DNA of 64,000 nt from Allobosea lupini (GTDB lineage: Bacteria; Pseudomonadota; Alphaproteobacteria; Rhizobiales; Beijerinckiaceae), in the NCBI RefSeq assembly GCF_900109525.1, contig NZ_FOAN01000008.1, positions 62,001-126,000 on the forward strand, given 5' to 3'. Position 1 is the first letter of the stretch. Every line of letters starts with the position of its first letter. The notes under the pieces were generated by a model, which was given only the letters and a program-made list of their open reading frames with translations, had not been told where the DNA came from and did no database searches. Shown in pieces: positions 31,938-41,184 of this stretch. A program made the position numbers and the translations under genes.

Positions 31938-34196
31938 ATGGGCGCGATGCCAAGTCTTTCGCGGCGCAGTTTCGTCTTCGGTTCCGTCGCTGTCGCTGGC
32001 GGTGTGGCTTTCGGACAGTACGCTCAGGCGCAACCGGCATCGTCTTCGGCTGCCGCGATGAATCCGCTGACGGCGGGCCTTGTTCCGAATGCGGTGACGT
32101 TCAATCCCTGGGTCGAGATCAGTCCGGACAAGATCACGCTGATCGCCCAGCATGCCGACAAAGGCCAGGGTGTCGGCTCCATCCAGCCCCTGATGATCGC
32201 CGAGGAGTTGGACCTCGAGCCTGGCCAGTTCGAGATTCGCTTCGCCGGACCGAGTCCCGCCTATTTCAATACCGGCTTTGCCCATGAACTCGCGCCGTTC
32301 ATGGCGCCGGACCAGAGCCCCGAAGCCGAGAGGGCGCGCGCGGCCGCGCTGGAATGGCTGAGGAAGGCCGGGCTGCAGATGACCGGCGGCTCCAGCACGA
32401 TCCCCGATACCTATGACAAGCTGCGCATGGCCGGTGCGGTCGCACGCGAAACGCTCAAGGCTGCTGCAGCCAGGCGCAGTGGCGTCGCGGCCGCCGACCT
32501 GCGCACCGAAGCCGGACACGTGATCCTGCCGGACGGGACGAAGATTCCCTACGTCGCTCTTTCGGCCGATGCAGCGAAGATCACGCCGGTGTCGGTCGCC
32601 AAGCTCCGCGACCCATCGCAATGGCGAATTCTCGGCAAGCCGATGGAGCGCCTCGACATCCGCTCGAAAGTCACCGGCGAGATGAAGTTCGGTATCGATC
32701 GGAGGATGGAAGGCATTGTCTACGCGGCCGTCAAGCTGAACCCCAACAAGGGGCAGCCGATCAAGTCTTATGACGCGAGCAAGGCTCAGGCGATGCCGGG
32801 GGTCCAGAAGATCCTCAAGATCTCGAACGGCATCGCGGTGATCGCGTCGAACAGTTGGTACGCGATGCAGGCGGCCGAGCGTGTCGACTGCGTCTGGGAG
32901 CCGAGCACATATCCGGCCGAGCAGGCCGACCACTGGAAGACCGTGGCCTCGTCCTTCACTCCCCAATTCCTCGCCAAGGAATGGCGCAACGACGGCAATA
33001 TCGACGCCGGACTGAAAGAAGGGATGCTCCTGGAGGCGGAGTATCGCGCCCCCTATGTCGCGCATCAGCCGCTGGAGCCGCTCAACGGCATCGGTATCGT
33101 CACCGACAAGGGGATGGAAATCTGGGTCGGACATCAAACGCCCCAATCCGTTCAGCAAATCGCGGCCGCGGCGATCGGCATGAAGCCGGAACAGGTGACC
33201 TTTCATAACGAATGGATGGGCGGGAGCTTCGGACATCGCCTCGAATTCGAGAATGTCAGAGTACTCGCCGAGATCGCGAACCAGATGCGTGGGATTCCGG
33301 TGAAGCTCGTCTTCTCCCGGGAGGAGGATTTCCTGCAGGACATTCCCCGGCAGATCGCGATGGGCAGGTATCGGGGAAGCGTCAAGGACGGAAAGATCAT
33401 TGCGGCCGATGCGCAGGTAGCTGCAAATGCGCCTTTCAAGGAGCTTCTGGCAAGGATGGGGTCGCCCTCGAAGGACCCCGATGGTCAGCTGGGCGTCGGA
33501 ATCTGGAACGTTTACTACGGCATTCCAAATTACCGGGCGACAAGCTTCGAAGTGCAAGGATTGTCACCGTGCACGACCTGGCGGGCCGTAGGCGCGTCCG
33601 CCAATGGTTTCTTCACTGAAAGCTTCATCGACGAGTTGATTCACGCGGCGGGGCTCGACCCGCTGAAGGCGCGCATCGAAATGTGCAGGATTCCGATCTA
33701 CCGCAAGCTCCTGGAAACCGTTGGCGAGATGGCGGACTGGAAGGGCCCCTTGGGAAAGGGAAAAGGCCGCGGCGTGGCGTTCGTCGAGGCGTTTGGAACG
33801 GCTGTCGCCGAGATCGTCGAAGTGACGATGACCGACGCCGGCATCAAGATCGACAAGGTCTGGGTGGCCGCCGATGTCGGCAAGGTCGTGGATCCCGTCA
33901 ACTTCGAGAATCTCGTCCAGGGCGGCGTCGTCTGGGGCCTCGGCCACGCCATGAACTGCGAACTCACCTATGCCAAGGGGGCCGTGCAGCAGACGAACTA
34001 CAACCACCACGAAGCCATGCGCATGTATCAATGCCCCGCGATCGAGGTGCGCGGCCTGGAGAACGATTACACGGTCAGGGGCATCGGGGAGCCACCCGTA
34101 CCGCCTGCGGCGCCAGCGCTGGCCAATGCCATCTTCGCCGCGACCGGCAAACGCATCCGAGAAATGCCTTTCAACAAGTTCATCGATTTCGTGTGA
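31938..34196 (+). CDS. iorB: Molybdopterin-binding catalytic subunit (IorB-like aldehyde/N-heterocycle hydroxylase)
   Basis: 752 residues from ATG 31938; longer upstream readings are shadows of the small subunit. The Tat signal (SLSRRSFVFGSVAVAGG, 6-22) exports the folded pair. Molybdenum-site strings of the xanthine-oxidase family are seen: WMGGSFGHRLEF, the AVGASANGF region and the end string RGIGEPPVPPAAPALANAIF with the catalytic Glu in GEPP. Hydroxylates an aldehyde or N-heteroaromatic (isoquinoline, nicotinate or similar) with water as oxygen source, in the periplasm. Signal only on this subunit fits piggy-back Tat export. Confidence 0.9.
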   Translation: MGAMPSLSRRSFVFGSVAVAGGVAFGQYAQAQPASSSAAAMNPLTAGLVPNAVTFNPWVEISPDKITLIAQHADKGQGVGSIQPLMIAEELDLEPGQFEIRFAGPSPAYFNTGFAHELAPFMAPDQSPEAERARAAALEWLRKAGLQMTGGSSTIPDTYDKLRMAGAVARETLKAAAARRSGVAAADLRTEAGHVILPDGTKIPYVALSADAAKITPVSVAKLRDPSQWRILGKPMERLDIRSKVTGEMKFGIDRRMEGIVYAAVKLNPNKGQPIKSYDASKAQAMPGVQKILKISNGIAVIASNSWYAMQAAERVDCVWEPSTYPAEQADHWKTVASSFTPQFLAKEWRNDGNIDAGLKEGMLLEAEYRAPYVAHQPLEPLNGIGIVTDKGMEIWVGHQTPQSVQQIAAAAIGMKPEQVTFHNEWMGGSFGHRLEFENVRVLAEIANQMRGIPVKLVFSREEDFLQDIPRQIAMGRYRGSVKDGKIIAADAQVAANAPFKELLARMGSPSKDPDGQLGVGIWNVYYGIPNYRATSFEVQGLSPCTTWRAVGASANGFFTESFIDELIHAAGLDPLKARIEMCRIPIYRKLLETVGEMADWKGPLGKGKGRGVAFVEAFGTAVAEIVEVTMTDAGIKIDKVWVAADVGKVVDPVNFENLVQGGVVWGLGHAMNCELTYAKGAVQQTNYNHHEAMRMYQCPAIEVRGLENDYTVRGIGEPPVPPAAPALANAIFAATGKRIREMPFNKFIDFV

Positions 34197-34205
34197 GGGC
34201 GGGCC

Positions 34206-34838
34206 ATGAGAAGGACAACCCTGATCGCGCTCACCTTTGCCAGCTCATCAATCGTCGCTCTGACGGGCTTTGTCTTGGCCAAGGAGGAGTCGAAAGATGC
34301 ATTGCCGCCGGGCAGCGTCAGCCGGGCCGAGGGGCTGCAGGCCTGGACGAGAATCGAGGCCGTGGTGACGCATCCGCGCTGCGCCAATTGCCACGTCGAT
34401 GCGAAGGCCGTGCCGATTTGGACGCCGGCCGGTGAAAGCAAATCCCGCGTGCACGGCATGAACATCCACGGCGGCAAAAGCCGCATCGGGGCGGAAACGG
34501 TTCCGTGCTCGACCTGCCATGTCACCTCGACATTGCCCAATCCGCCCGCACCTGCGCCTCTCCAGGCCGGCATCGACTGGCAGCTCGCACCGGTGGACTT
34601 CATCTGGTTCGGCAAGAGCGGCGCCGAGATCTGTGCCCAGCTCAAGGATCCCAAGAGAAATGGCGGCCGCAACGCTGTCGGCCTCCTCGAGCATTTGAGG
34701 CACGATGCATCGCTGAGCGGATTCATACCGAGAGCTTGGGAGCCCGGCGCCGGCCGCACAACTCCTCCCGGAACGTTCGAAGATCATGTCAAAGACATGG
34801 CTCGGTGGGGAGCGGCCGGGCAACCCTGTCCCCGCTGA
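34206..34838 (+). CDS. Diheme c-type cytochrome of the hydroxylase
   Basis: 210 residues with a Sec signal/anchor (MRRTTLIALTFASSSIVALT). Two CXXCH heme sites: C59-A-N-C62-H63 and C101-S-T-C104-H105, with methionine and histidine candidates for axial ligands nearby (GMNIHGG). It begins 9 nt after the IorB-like stop, so it very likely accepts electrons from that enzyme and passes them to the respiratory chain. Isoquinoline-oxidoreductase operons often carry such a cytochrome. Confidence 0.88.
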   Translation: MRRTTLIALTFASSSIVALTGFVLAKEESKDALPPGSVSRAEGLQAWTRIEAVVTHPRCANCHVDAKAVPIWTPAGESKSRVHGMNIHGGKSRIGAETVPCSTCHVTSTLPNPPAPAPLQAGIDWQLAPVDFIWFGKSGAEICAQLKDPKRNGGRNAVGLLEHLRHDASLSGFIPRAWEPGAGRTTPPGTFEDHVKDMARWGAAGQPCPR

Positions 34839-34930
34839 GGCGCACAGGCCCGATCGCCGAGGGGCCGATTGGGCGGATTCTTCCGCATGTATCGGCACGA
34901 TCCGCACAGCCATCGCGCATGGAGGCACTG

Positions 34931-36160
34931 ATGCTGGACAAGGCCTATCGCGGCCAATGTGCCGCGGTGACGGTGCATTGCACGGACGAAGAGGAGCGGC
35001 GCAAGCGCGGCCTCACGCTGTTTGCCCTGGCGCTCGGCAGTTTCTGCATCGGCACCTCCGAGTTCGCGAGCATGGGTATCCTGCAGCTGTTCTCGGCCGG
35101 CCTCGGCATCGACATTCCCACGGCGACGAATGCGATCGCGGCCTATGCCTTTGGCGTGGTGATCGGCGCTCCCCTGGTGACGCTGTTGGCGGCCAGGCTG
35201 AACCGGCGAACGCTTCTGCTATGCCTGATGGGTCTGTTCATCATCGGCAACGTTCTGTCGGCGGTCGCCACGGATCTCGGCATGTTCGCCTTGGCGCGCT
35301 TCGTCAGCGGCATGCCGCAAGGGGCGTACTTCGGCGCCGGTGCCGTGGTCGCGTCCTACATTGTCGGTCCCGGTCATGCGGGAAAGGCGTTCGCGCTGGT
35401 CATGACCGGGCTGACGGTCGCGACGATCATCGGCTCGCCGCTGGCGACTTTCCTCGGCCAGAGCGTGGGATGGCGAAACACCTATTTCGCCGTTGCTGGG
35501 GTTGCCGCGCTGGCCTTCCTTGCCTTGTGGACCTGGGTGCCTCGAACCGAGGCGCTTCACGGAGGGCCCGTCGTGCAGGAACTTGCCTCGCTACGCAAAC
35601 CGGCCGTCTGGGCCACGATGCTCGTCGCGGCGCTCGGCGTTGCCAGCATCTTTGCCGTGTACACCTTCATCGGCCCCTTCGTCACCGATACGGCGGCGCT
35701 CGATCAAGCCTGGATTCCGATCGCACTCGCGCTGTTCGGGGTCGGCATGACCGCCGGCAACCTGATCGGCGGAAGGCTGGCGGACAGCCATCCCGCGCGA
35801 GGATTGGTCATGGGCTTCGGCAGCGCCCTGATCGTGCTTGCGGTGCTGGCCGCCGGCGGCGGCCATGTGTGGATCCTGATGCCGGCGCTGTTCGGCGTCG
35901 GCATGACGATGATGGTCGCCATCCCCACGATTCAGGTGCGCCTGACTGGCCTCGCGCCGGAGGCGCCCACGCTGATGGGCGCCATGAACCTTGCAGCGCT
36001 CAACGTCGCCAATGCCATCGGCGCCTGGGCGGGCAGTGCAACGATCGCGGCCGGCTATGGCCTTCTGTCCGCCGTATGGGCGGGCTTCGGTCTGACGCTC
36101 CTGGGCCTTCTCATCTTCGCGCTCACCTTGCCGAAGGCGCCTCGGCTTGCGCCCGCGTGA
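34931..36160 (+). CDS. MFS transporter, AraJ/YdhP-type
   Basis: 409 residues from ATG 34931 (GGAGG just upstream inside the ATGGAGGCACTG leader); longer readings overlap the cytochrome gene. About 12 membrane segments. FCIGTSEFASMGIL in segment 1 is the hallmark of the sugar-efflux/arabinose-efflux AraJ-like group, and RLNRRTLLLCLM fills the loop 2-3 position. Probably exports a substrate or product of the adjacent hydroxylase. The next gene starts 75 nt later on the same strand. Confidence 0.88.
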   Translation: MLDKAYRGQCAAVTVHCTDEEERRKRGLTLFALALGSFCIGTSEFASMGILQLFSAGLGIDIPTATNAIAAYAFGVVIGAPLVTLLAARLNRRTLLLCLMGLFIIGNVLSAVATDLGMFALARFVSGMPQGAYFGAGAVVASYIVGPGHAGKAFALVMTGLTVATIIGSPLATFLGQSVGWRNTYFAVAGVAALAFLALWTWVPRTEALHGGPVVQELASLRKPAVWATMLVAALGVASIFAVYTFIGPFVTDTAALDQAWIPIALALFGVGMTAGNLIGGRLADSHPARGLVMGFGSALIVLAVLAAGGGHVWILMPALFGVGMTMMVAIPTIQVRLTGLAPEAPTLMGAMNLAALNVANAIGAWAGSATIAAGYGLLSAVWAGFGLTLLGLLIFALTLPKAPRLAPA

Positions 36161-36235
36161 TTGCGATCAGGTGCTCCATCTGGTCGGATGGTGTCGAGCA
36201 CGAGACGTGACATAGGCCCGATATGGAGATTACCC

Positions 36236-37927
36236 ATGGCAATCGGCGATGCTCGGCGGGAGCAGGTCTTTCCGACACTCTCCGCCCTTCAGATCGCGGC
36301 GGCGCGCCGCTTCGCGAGCGGGGAGCCGCACCGCTTCGACGCCCGCGACGTCGTCTATGAGATCGGCGACCGCAACGCGCCCTCCTGGCTGATCCTAGAT
36401 GGCTCGGCTGATGCGATCCGGCGCAGCGCGGCCGGTCAGTCATCGCAGGTCACGACCTACGGTCCCGGCCAGTTCACCGGCGAGACCAATCAGCTGACGG
36501 GGCGTCCAGCCCTCATGTCGGTCGTGGCGGGTGACGCTGGCGCGGTCGCGATACCATTTGATGCGCCGCATCTGCGGGCGCTGGTCATTGGATCGGCAGA
36601 CGTCGGCGAAACGATCATGCGCGCCTTCATCCTCCGGCGCGTCATGCTGATCGAGGCGGGGCAGACCGGCGGCGCAGGATCGATCCTGGTCGGGCGCCGG
36701 GATGATCCGGGCATTGTCGGGTTGTCGGGATTTCTCACCCGCAACGGCTACCCCCACACCGTCGTCGCCGCATGCGAGGCAGAGGGGCGCGAGCTTGTCG
36801 AACGGCTCGGCGTCGCCCATGACGATCTGCCGCTGATGATCTGTCCGAACGGCACAGTGCTCCGAAGCCCCAGCAATGCCGATGCCGCGTCCTGTCTCGG
36901 CATCACACCGGATCTCGACGCGGACAAGGTCTATGACGTGGCGGTCATAGGGGCCGGGCCCTCCGGGCTTGCCACTGCGGTCTATGGCGCGTCCGAAGGG
37001 TTGTCTGTCCTGGTCCTGGACAGCCGTGCCTTCGGCGGCCAGGCTGGCGCATCCGCCAGGATCGAAAACTATCTCGGCTTTCCAACCGGCATCTCCGGAC
37101 AGGCGCTCGCAGGACGGGCCTTCAATCAGGCGGCAAAGTTCGGCGCCGAGCTCGCCATTCCGCTGACCGTCGGATTGCTCCGCTGTCACGGCGAGGATGC
37201 GGAAGCCCCGTTCAGCCTTGAGCTCAGCAATGGTGGCACTGCGCGTTCGCGCGCCATCGTAATCGCTTCGGGAGCGCGCTACCGGCAGCCCGCCATCCCC
37301 AACATCGAAGAGCTGGAGGGGGCCGGTGTGTCCTACTGGGCATCGCCCGTCGAGGCACGGCTTTGTGCGGGCCAGGACGTCGTCCTCGTCGGTGGGGGAA
37401 ACTCGGCGGGCCAGGCCGTCGCCTATCTCGCGCCGCAAGTCCGGCAGGTGCACTTGGTGGTGCGCCGGCCCCTCGAGCAGACGATGTCCCGCTACCTGAT
37501 CGATCGGATCGCGGCCTTGCCCAATGTCGAACTGCATATGGGCAGCGAGATCGCCGCCCTGCACGGCGACCGGGCGACAGGCCTGACCGGAGCGACGTTT
37601 CGGGACAGCCGGACTGGTGCGGTCCGGGAGTGCACATCGCGCCACCTTTTTCTGTTCATCGGTGCCGATCCCAATACGCACTGGCTCGACGGCTGTGTGG
37701 CGCTCGATGGAACGGGCTTCGTCCTCACGGGGGAGCGCGCCCGTGACGGCGAGCGGCTGCCGCTCGAAACCAGTTGCCCAGGTATCTTTGCCGTCGGAGA
37801 CGTACGCGCCGGCTCGACCAAGCGGGTCGCCGCCGCCGTCGGCGAGGGGGCCGCCGTCATCGCCCAGATTCACTCCTTCCTGACACGGCAGGCCGGCCGT
37901 GATAGCGGTGCGGCGCGGCAAGCGTGA
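36236..37927 (+). CDS. cNMP-binding/thioredoxin-reductase-like flavoprotein fusion
   Basis: 563 residues from ATG 36236 (GGAG 8 nt upstream). Residues 15-135 form a cyclic-nucleotide-binding-like barrel (SWLILDGSADAIRRSAAG, FTGETNQLTGRPALM); 150-225 a glutaredoxin-like segment; 232-560 a thioredoxin-reductase module with FAD motif VIGAGPSGLATAVYG (237-251), NAD(P) motif LVGGGNSAGQAVAYL (384-398) and GIFAVGDVRAGSTKR. The redox CxxC is absent: GVSYWASPVEA (364-374) occupies its place. So it is not a thioredoxin reductase; an NAD(P)H-driven reductase gated by a nucleotide or effector is likelier. Convergent with the amine-oxidase gene. Confidence 0.88.
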   Translation: MAIGDARREQVFPTLSALQIAAARRFASGEPHRFDARDVVYEIGDRNAPSWLILDGSADAIRRSAAGQSSQVTTYGPGQFTGETNQLTGRPALMSVVAGDAGAVAIPFDAPHLRALVIGSADVGETIMRAFILRRVMLIEAGQTGGAGSILVGRRDDPGIVGLSGFLTRNGYPHTVVAACEAEGRELVERLGVAHDDLPLMICPNGTVLRSPSNADAASCLGITPDLDADKVYDVAVIGAGPSGLATAVYGASEGLSVLVLDSRAFGGQAGASARIENYLGFPTGISGQALAGRAFNQAAKFGAELAIPLTVGLLRCHGEDAEAPFSLELSNGGTARSRAIVIASGARYRQPAIPNIEELEGAGVSYWASPVEARLCAGQDVVLVGGGNSAGQAVAYLAPQVRQVHLVVRRPLEQTMSRYLIDRIAALPNVELHMGSEIAALHGDRATGLTGATFRDSRTGAVRECTSRHLFLFIGADPNTHWLDGCVALDGTGFVLTGERARDGERLPLETSCPGIFAVGDVRAGSTKRVAAAVGEGAAVIAQIHSFLTRQAGRDSGAARQA

Positions 37928-38120
37928 TGCCTAGTGACCTCTGCGAAGCTTCAACGCCAGCTACGCTGAGGGGCATGCTCGGGTCGGCGGAATTATGAGA
38001 GCCTCCGAATGGCGGGACTGAAGCGCGCCATAAGTGGAAACGGGACCCTCAACAGGAAGCAGACATCTCTAAATTCCTTTCGTTCCGCTCGCAGGTGGCT
38101 CTGCTTACTCGATCTCCAGA

Positions 38121-39347
38121 TCACAGTTTCAACGAGTCCAGGATGGCTCGTGCGGCAGCAACTCCGGTCTGAAACGCACCATGCGCTGTCGAAAAATCCT
38201 GCATCGAGCAGGCCTCGCCGGCGAAGAAGAGCCTGCCCTCGACATCCGCGGCGAGGACTGTCCGCGCCTCGGCATGACCCGGCAGCGCGTGGCTGTAGGA
38301 GCCTCGCGCAAAAGGCTGGCGCCCCCAGCGCGATTGCGCGATCGGCTCCAGCCGGCTCCTGACCCCGGAGCCGAACAGCCCGGCTAACTCGTCGCGCGCG
38401 AAAGCGGCAAAGGCATCGCCGTCGGTTTCGAACTCGCGTGCGGCCTCACCACCCACGAAGCCTTCGATCAGCGGCCGGCCGAAGGGCCGCAGATGGTAGC
38501 TCGCCGTTCGTTTCACGGACGGATTGCCCAGGACCTGCGTGTCCGGCTCAAAACCGTCGCAATCGGATAGCTTGAAGATGATCTTGTCTGCCAGGCCCAG
38601 CGGCAGTGCGCGGGCAGCGTCGATATGGTCCGCTGCGCGCGGCGGCAGACGGATCGCGCCGGAGGAAAGCACATCGGTCGGGACCGTGACGATGACGCGC
38701 GCAGCCTCGATCTCGCCTCTGACGCTGGTCAGCCGCAAGGCATGCCCCGATACGTCGATGCTGGTTATCGCTGTGCTCAACGCGACTGGCACGTCCTTCG
38801 CTGCGGCAACGACGAGGCTGCCATAGCCCTCGGCAACGCGCCAGTTCACGCCGGTCTCGGCATCGGCATAGGCGAGATAGTCGCGGATCGAAAGCTGCTC
38901 CAGCTCCGTGCCGTTGATGTAGGTGCTGAGCGCTTCGAGATAGGGCGTCCAGCGGTCGCTTGCGTCCAGGAGGTCGGAGGCGCGGTCGCTCCCGGGAGGA
39001 GTCTCGCGCAGGCGCTGCTCGAAGTGGGCGAACGCGGCCCGCGCGGCACGCTGGTCGGCTGCGGGAAAGCCGAGATCGCGAAACTGGACGCCCCATGGCG
39101 GCGTGGTCCGGTCGAGATGGAAGCCAAGCTCGGGCGCCAGCGCGGCCCAGCCGTTGCGATCCGCCGAATGGAGCCAGCCGCAGCCGAGGTCGAAATGGAG
39201 ACCATCGTGGAAGGCGGTGTGCGCCCGCCCGCCGATCCTGTCGGTCGCCTCGATCAGAAGCACGTCGAGCCCGGACGCGGCGAGCTTCCGGCCCGCTGCA
39301 ACCCCGGCAGCTCCGGCCCCGACAATGGCGACATCGAGCCGCTTCAT
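38121..39347 (-). CDS. FAD-dependent amine-oxidase-like protein
   Basis: 408 residues from ATG 39347, overlapping the antiporter stop by 4 nt (translational coupling). FAD motif VAIVGAGAAGVAAGRKLAAS (6-25) and the following LLIEATDRIGGRAHT are those of flavin monoamine oxidases; the C-terminal GRLFFAGEACSMQDFSTAHGAFQTG holds the second FAD contact. The central substrate domain is about 400-residue sized. Oxidises an amine or polyamine to the aldehyde with H2O2, substrate unknown. No signal peptide. Confidence 0.88.
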   Translation of the reverse strand: MKRLDVAIVGAGAAGVAAGRKLAASGLDVLLIEATDRIGGRAHTAFHDGLHFDLGCGWLHSADRNGWAALAPELGFHLDRTTPPWGVQFRDLGFPAADQRAARAAFAHFEQRLRETPPGSDRASDLLDASDRWTPYLEALSTYINGTELEQLSIRDYLAYADAETGVNWRVAEGYGSLVVAAAKDVPVALSTAITSIDVSGHALRLTSVRGEIEAARVIVTVPTDVLSSGAIRLPPRAADHIDAARALPLGLADKIIFKLSDCDGFEPDTQVLGNPSVKRTASYHLRPFGRPLIEGFVGGEAAREFETDGDAFAAFARDELAGLFGSGVRSRLEPIAQSRWGRQPFARGSYSHALPGHAEARTVLAADVEGRLFFAGEACSMQDFSTAHGAFQTGVAAARAILDSLKL

Positions 39348-40888
39348 ACGCTGCCTTCCCGCGGCGCGGCGCCGAGCTCCAGCCAATCGAGCTCTTCCTC
39401 GAGCCGGTGGAAGGCGTCGTCTCCGATGGTGCCGCGCTTCCGCAGCTCGAATGCGGTCTTCCGCGCGGCCGCGAGCGCGGTCCGCCGCAGAGCGTTATGG
39501 TCGGTGTCGAGCTGAGCGGCCCGTCCGGTCTGCTCCAGCATGTCGCGATATTCCTGTCGGATCGCCGCCGCAGACGCCGGCTGCGCGCCTTCGAGCGATC
39601 CGATCGCGGCCTCCAGCGCAGCCTTCCGCGCAAGGGCGAACTCACGGTCGACAGGGTGATCGTCGCTGATCGCGAGATAGCGCAGCAGCGGCGCCAGCGT
39701 CAGCCCTTGGACCAGCAGCGTGCCGACCACGACGGTGAAGGCACAGAGCAAAATCAGGTCGCGATAGGGAAAATCAGCGGGAAGGGCGAAAGCGGCCGCG
39801 AGCGTGACGATGCCGCGCATGCCGCACCAGGCGATGACGATGCTGCCCTTGACGTTCTGGAAGGAGGCGGCCTTCTCGCTCGCGCCGGAAGGCCGGCCCG
39901 AGAGCAGGAGGGCAAGACCCCTATAGGTCGCAACCCATGTCAGCCGCACGAGAATGACCGTTGCGAGGACCGCAAGCGCGATCCAGGCGTAACCGACACG
40001 TTGCCCAGCATCGAACCCTTCGAGGATCGGGCGCAACTGCAGTCCGACCAGCACGAAGGCAAGAACCTGGAGTACGAAGACGGTCGTTTCCCAGACAGCA
40101 TAGGAAGGGATGCGCAACCGCGCGCTCGTCACGGCCGGAACCGTCCGCGCCAGAACGATGCCGTAGATAACGACGGTGATGATCCCGGAGAGATGCAGCC
40201 GCTCTGCCAAGATCCAGACACCGAAGGTCGTGATGAACTGCACGATGATGGCACTTGCCGGGTCACGAAAAAGCGTGAGCAGCCGCACCGCGGCCCAGCC
40301 GAGAAACGCCCCGAGAATGATGCTGCCGATCGTGACAAGCGCAAAGGCCGGCAATGCGCTGGCCGCACTGAAGCTCCCGGCCGCGACCGCCCCCACGGCC
40401 AGGCGGTAGATCAGCAGCGCAGTCGCATCGTTCAAAAGGCTCTCGCCTTCGACGATCACAACGATGCGATGGGGTGGCCGCAGCTTTCGCAGGATCGCCG
40501 TGGCGGCAACGGCGTCGGGCGGCGCGACGATCGCTCCGAGCGCGATCGCGGCGGCCCAGGGAATGTCAGGCACCAGCCACCGGGCCACAAGTGCGACAGC
40601 GGCCGTCGTGACGCCGACAGCCACGAAAACCAAGCTGGATACCGGCAGCCAGTTCCGGCGCAGATCGCGCGGCGAGCTGTCGAAGGCCGCATCGAGCAGG
40701 ATCGGCGCGACGAAGAGGGCCAGCACCAGCTCCGGATCCAGCGTGATGCGCGGCGCATTGGGAATGAAGGCGAGAGCCGTCCCGCTGATGGCGAGCACGA
40801 CCGGATACGGGATGCCGACCCGTCGCGACGCCGCCGCGAGGATGACAGCCCCGAACATAATGACCAGGAGTGACTCGAACAGGACCAT
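39344..40888 (-). CDS. CPA1-type Na+/H+ antiporter
   Basis: 514 residues, about 12 membrane segments. The NhaP/CPA1 ion site is visible: IVAPPDAVAATAILR and VIVEGESLLNDATALL, the latter carrying the acidic pair. The C-terminal 100 residues (FALARKAALEAAIGSLEG...TAFELRKRG) form a hydrophilic tail seen in bacterial YjcE-like antiporters. Exchanges Na+ or K+ for H+ across the inner membrane. Coupled to the downstream amine-oxidase gene, an unexpected pairing. Confidence 0.9.
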   Translation of the reverse strand: MVLFESLLVIMFGAVILAAASRRVGIPYPVVLAISGTALAFIPNAPRITLDPELVLALFVAPILLDAAFDSSPRDLRRNWLPVSSLVFVAVGVTTAAVALVARWLVPDIPWAAAIALGAIVAPPDAVAATAILRKLRPPHRIVVIVEGESLLNDATALLIYRLAVGAVAAGSFSAASALPAFALVTIGSIILGAFLGWAAVRLLTLFRDPASAIIVQFITTFGVWILAERLHLSGIITVVIYGIVLARTVPAVTSARLRIPSYAVWETTVFVLQVLAFVLVGLQLRPILEGFDAGQRVGYAWIALAVLATVILVRLTWVATYRGLALLLSGRPSGASEKAASFQNVKGSIVIAWCGMRGIVTLAAAFALPADFPYRDLILLCAFTVVVGTLLVQGLTLAPLLRYLAISDDHPVDREFALARKAALEAAIGSLEGAQPASAAAIRQEYRDMLEQTGRAAQLDTDHNALRRTALAAARKTAFELRKRGTIGDDAFHRLEEELDWLELGAAPREGSV

Positions 40889-41184
40889 GCCATGCGAGTT
40901 TATCGCTCAATGCCGTGGTGTCGATCGCTGCCGATCATCGCAACGGCACTTTCTTATGACGCTCCGTAAGCTTCGTCAGGTTGAGGCGGAAAGAGCCATC
41001 AATCAGTTTGTCCCAGTTTGGCGAGAAGCGCAAATAGCAGAAGTCGGAACCTTAGCGGCAAGCCGACATTAGTCGACACGAGCACAGCGGGGCGCCACAC
41101 GTTCGTCATCGGATGCTGTTGGCCAAACGGATCGGGCAGCGCAGAGGCGCCAATTCGACCTCGGATGCAGTCAACTCTGGGCTC

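Noticed and set aside
41040..41090. Possible third copy of the dispersed repeat (AGCGGCAAGCCGACATT)
   Set aside because: Only scattered bases match the 33-mer; similarity is no better than expected for GC-rich sequence.
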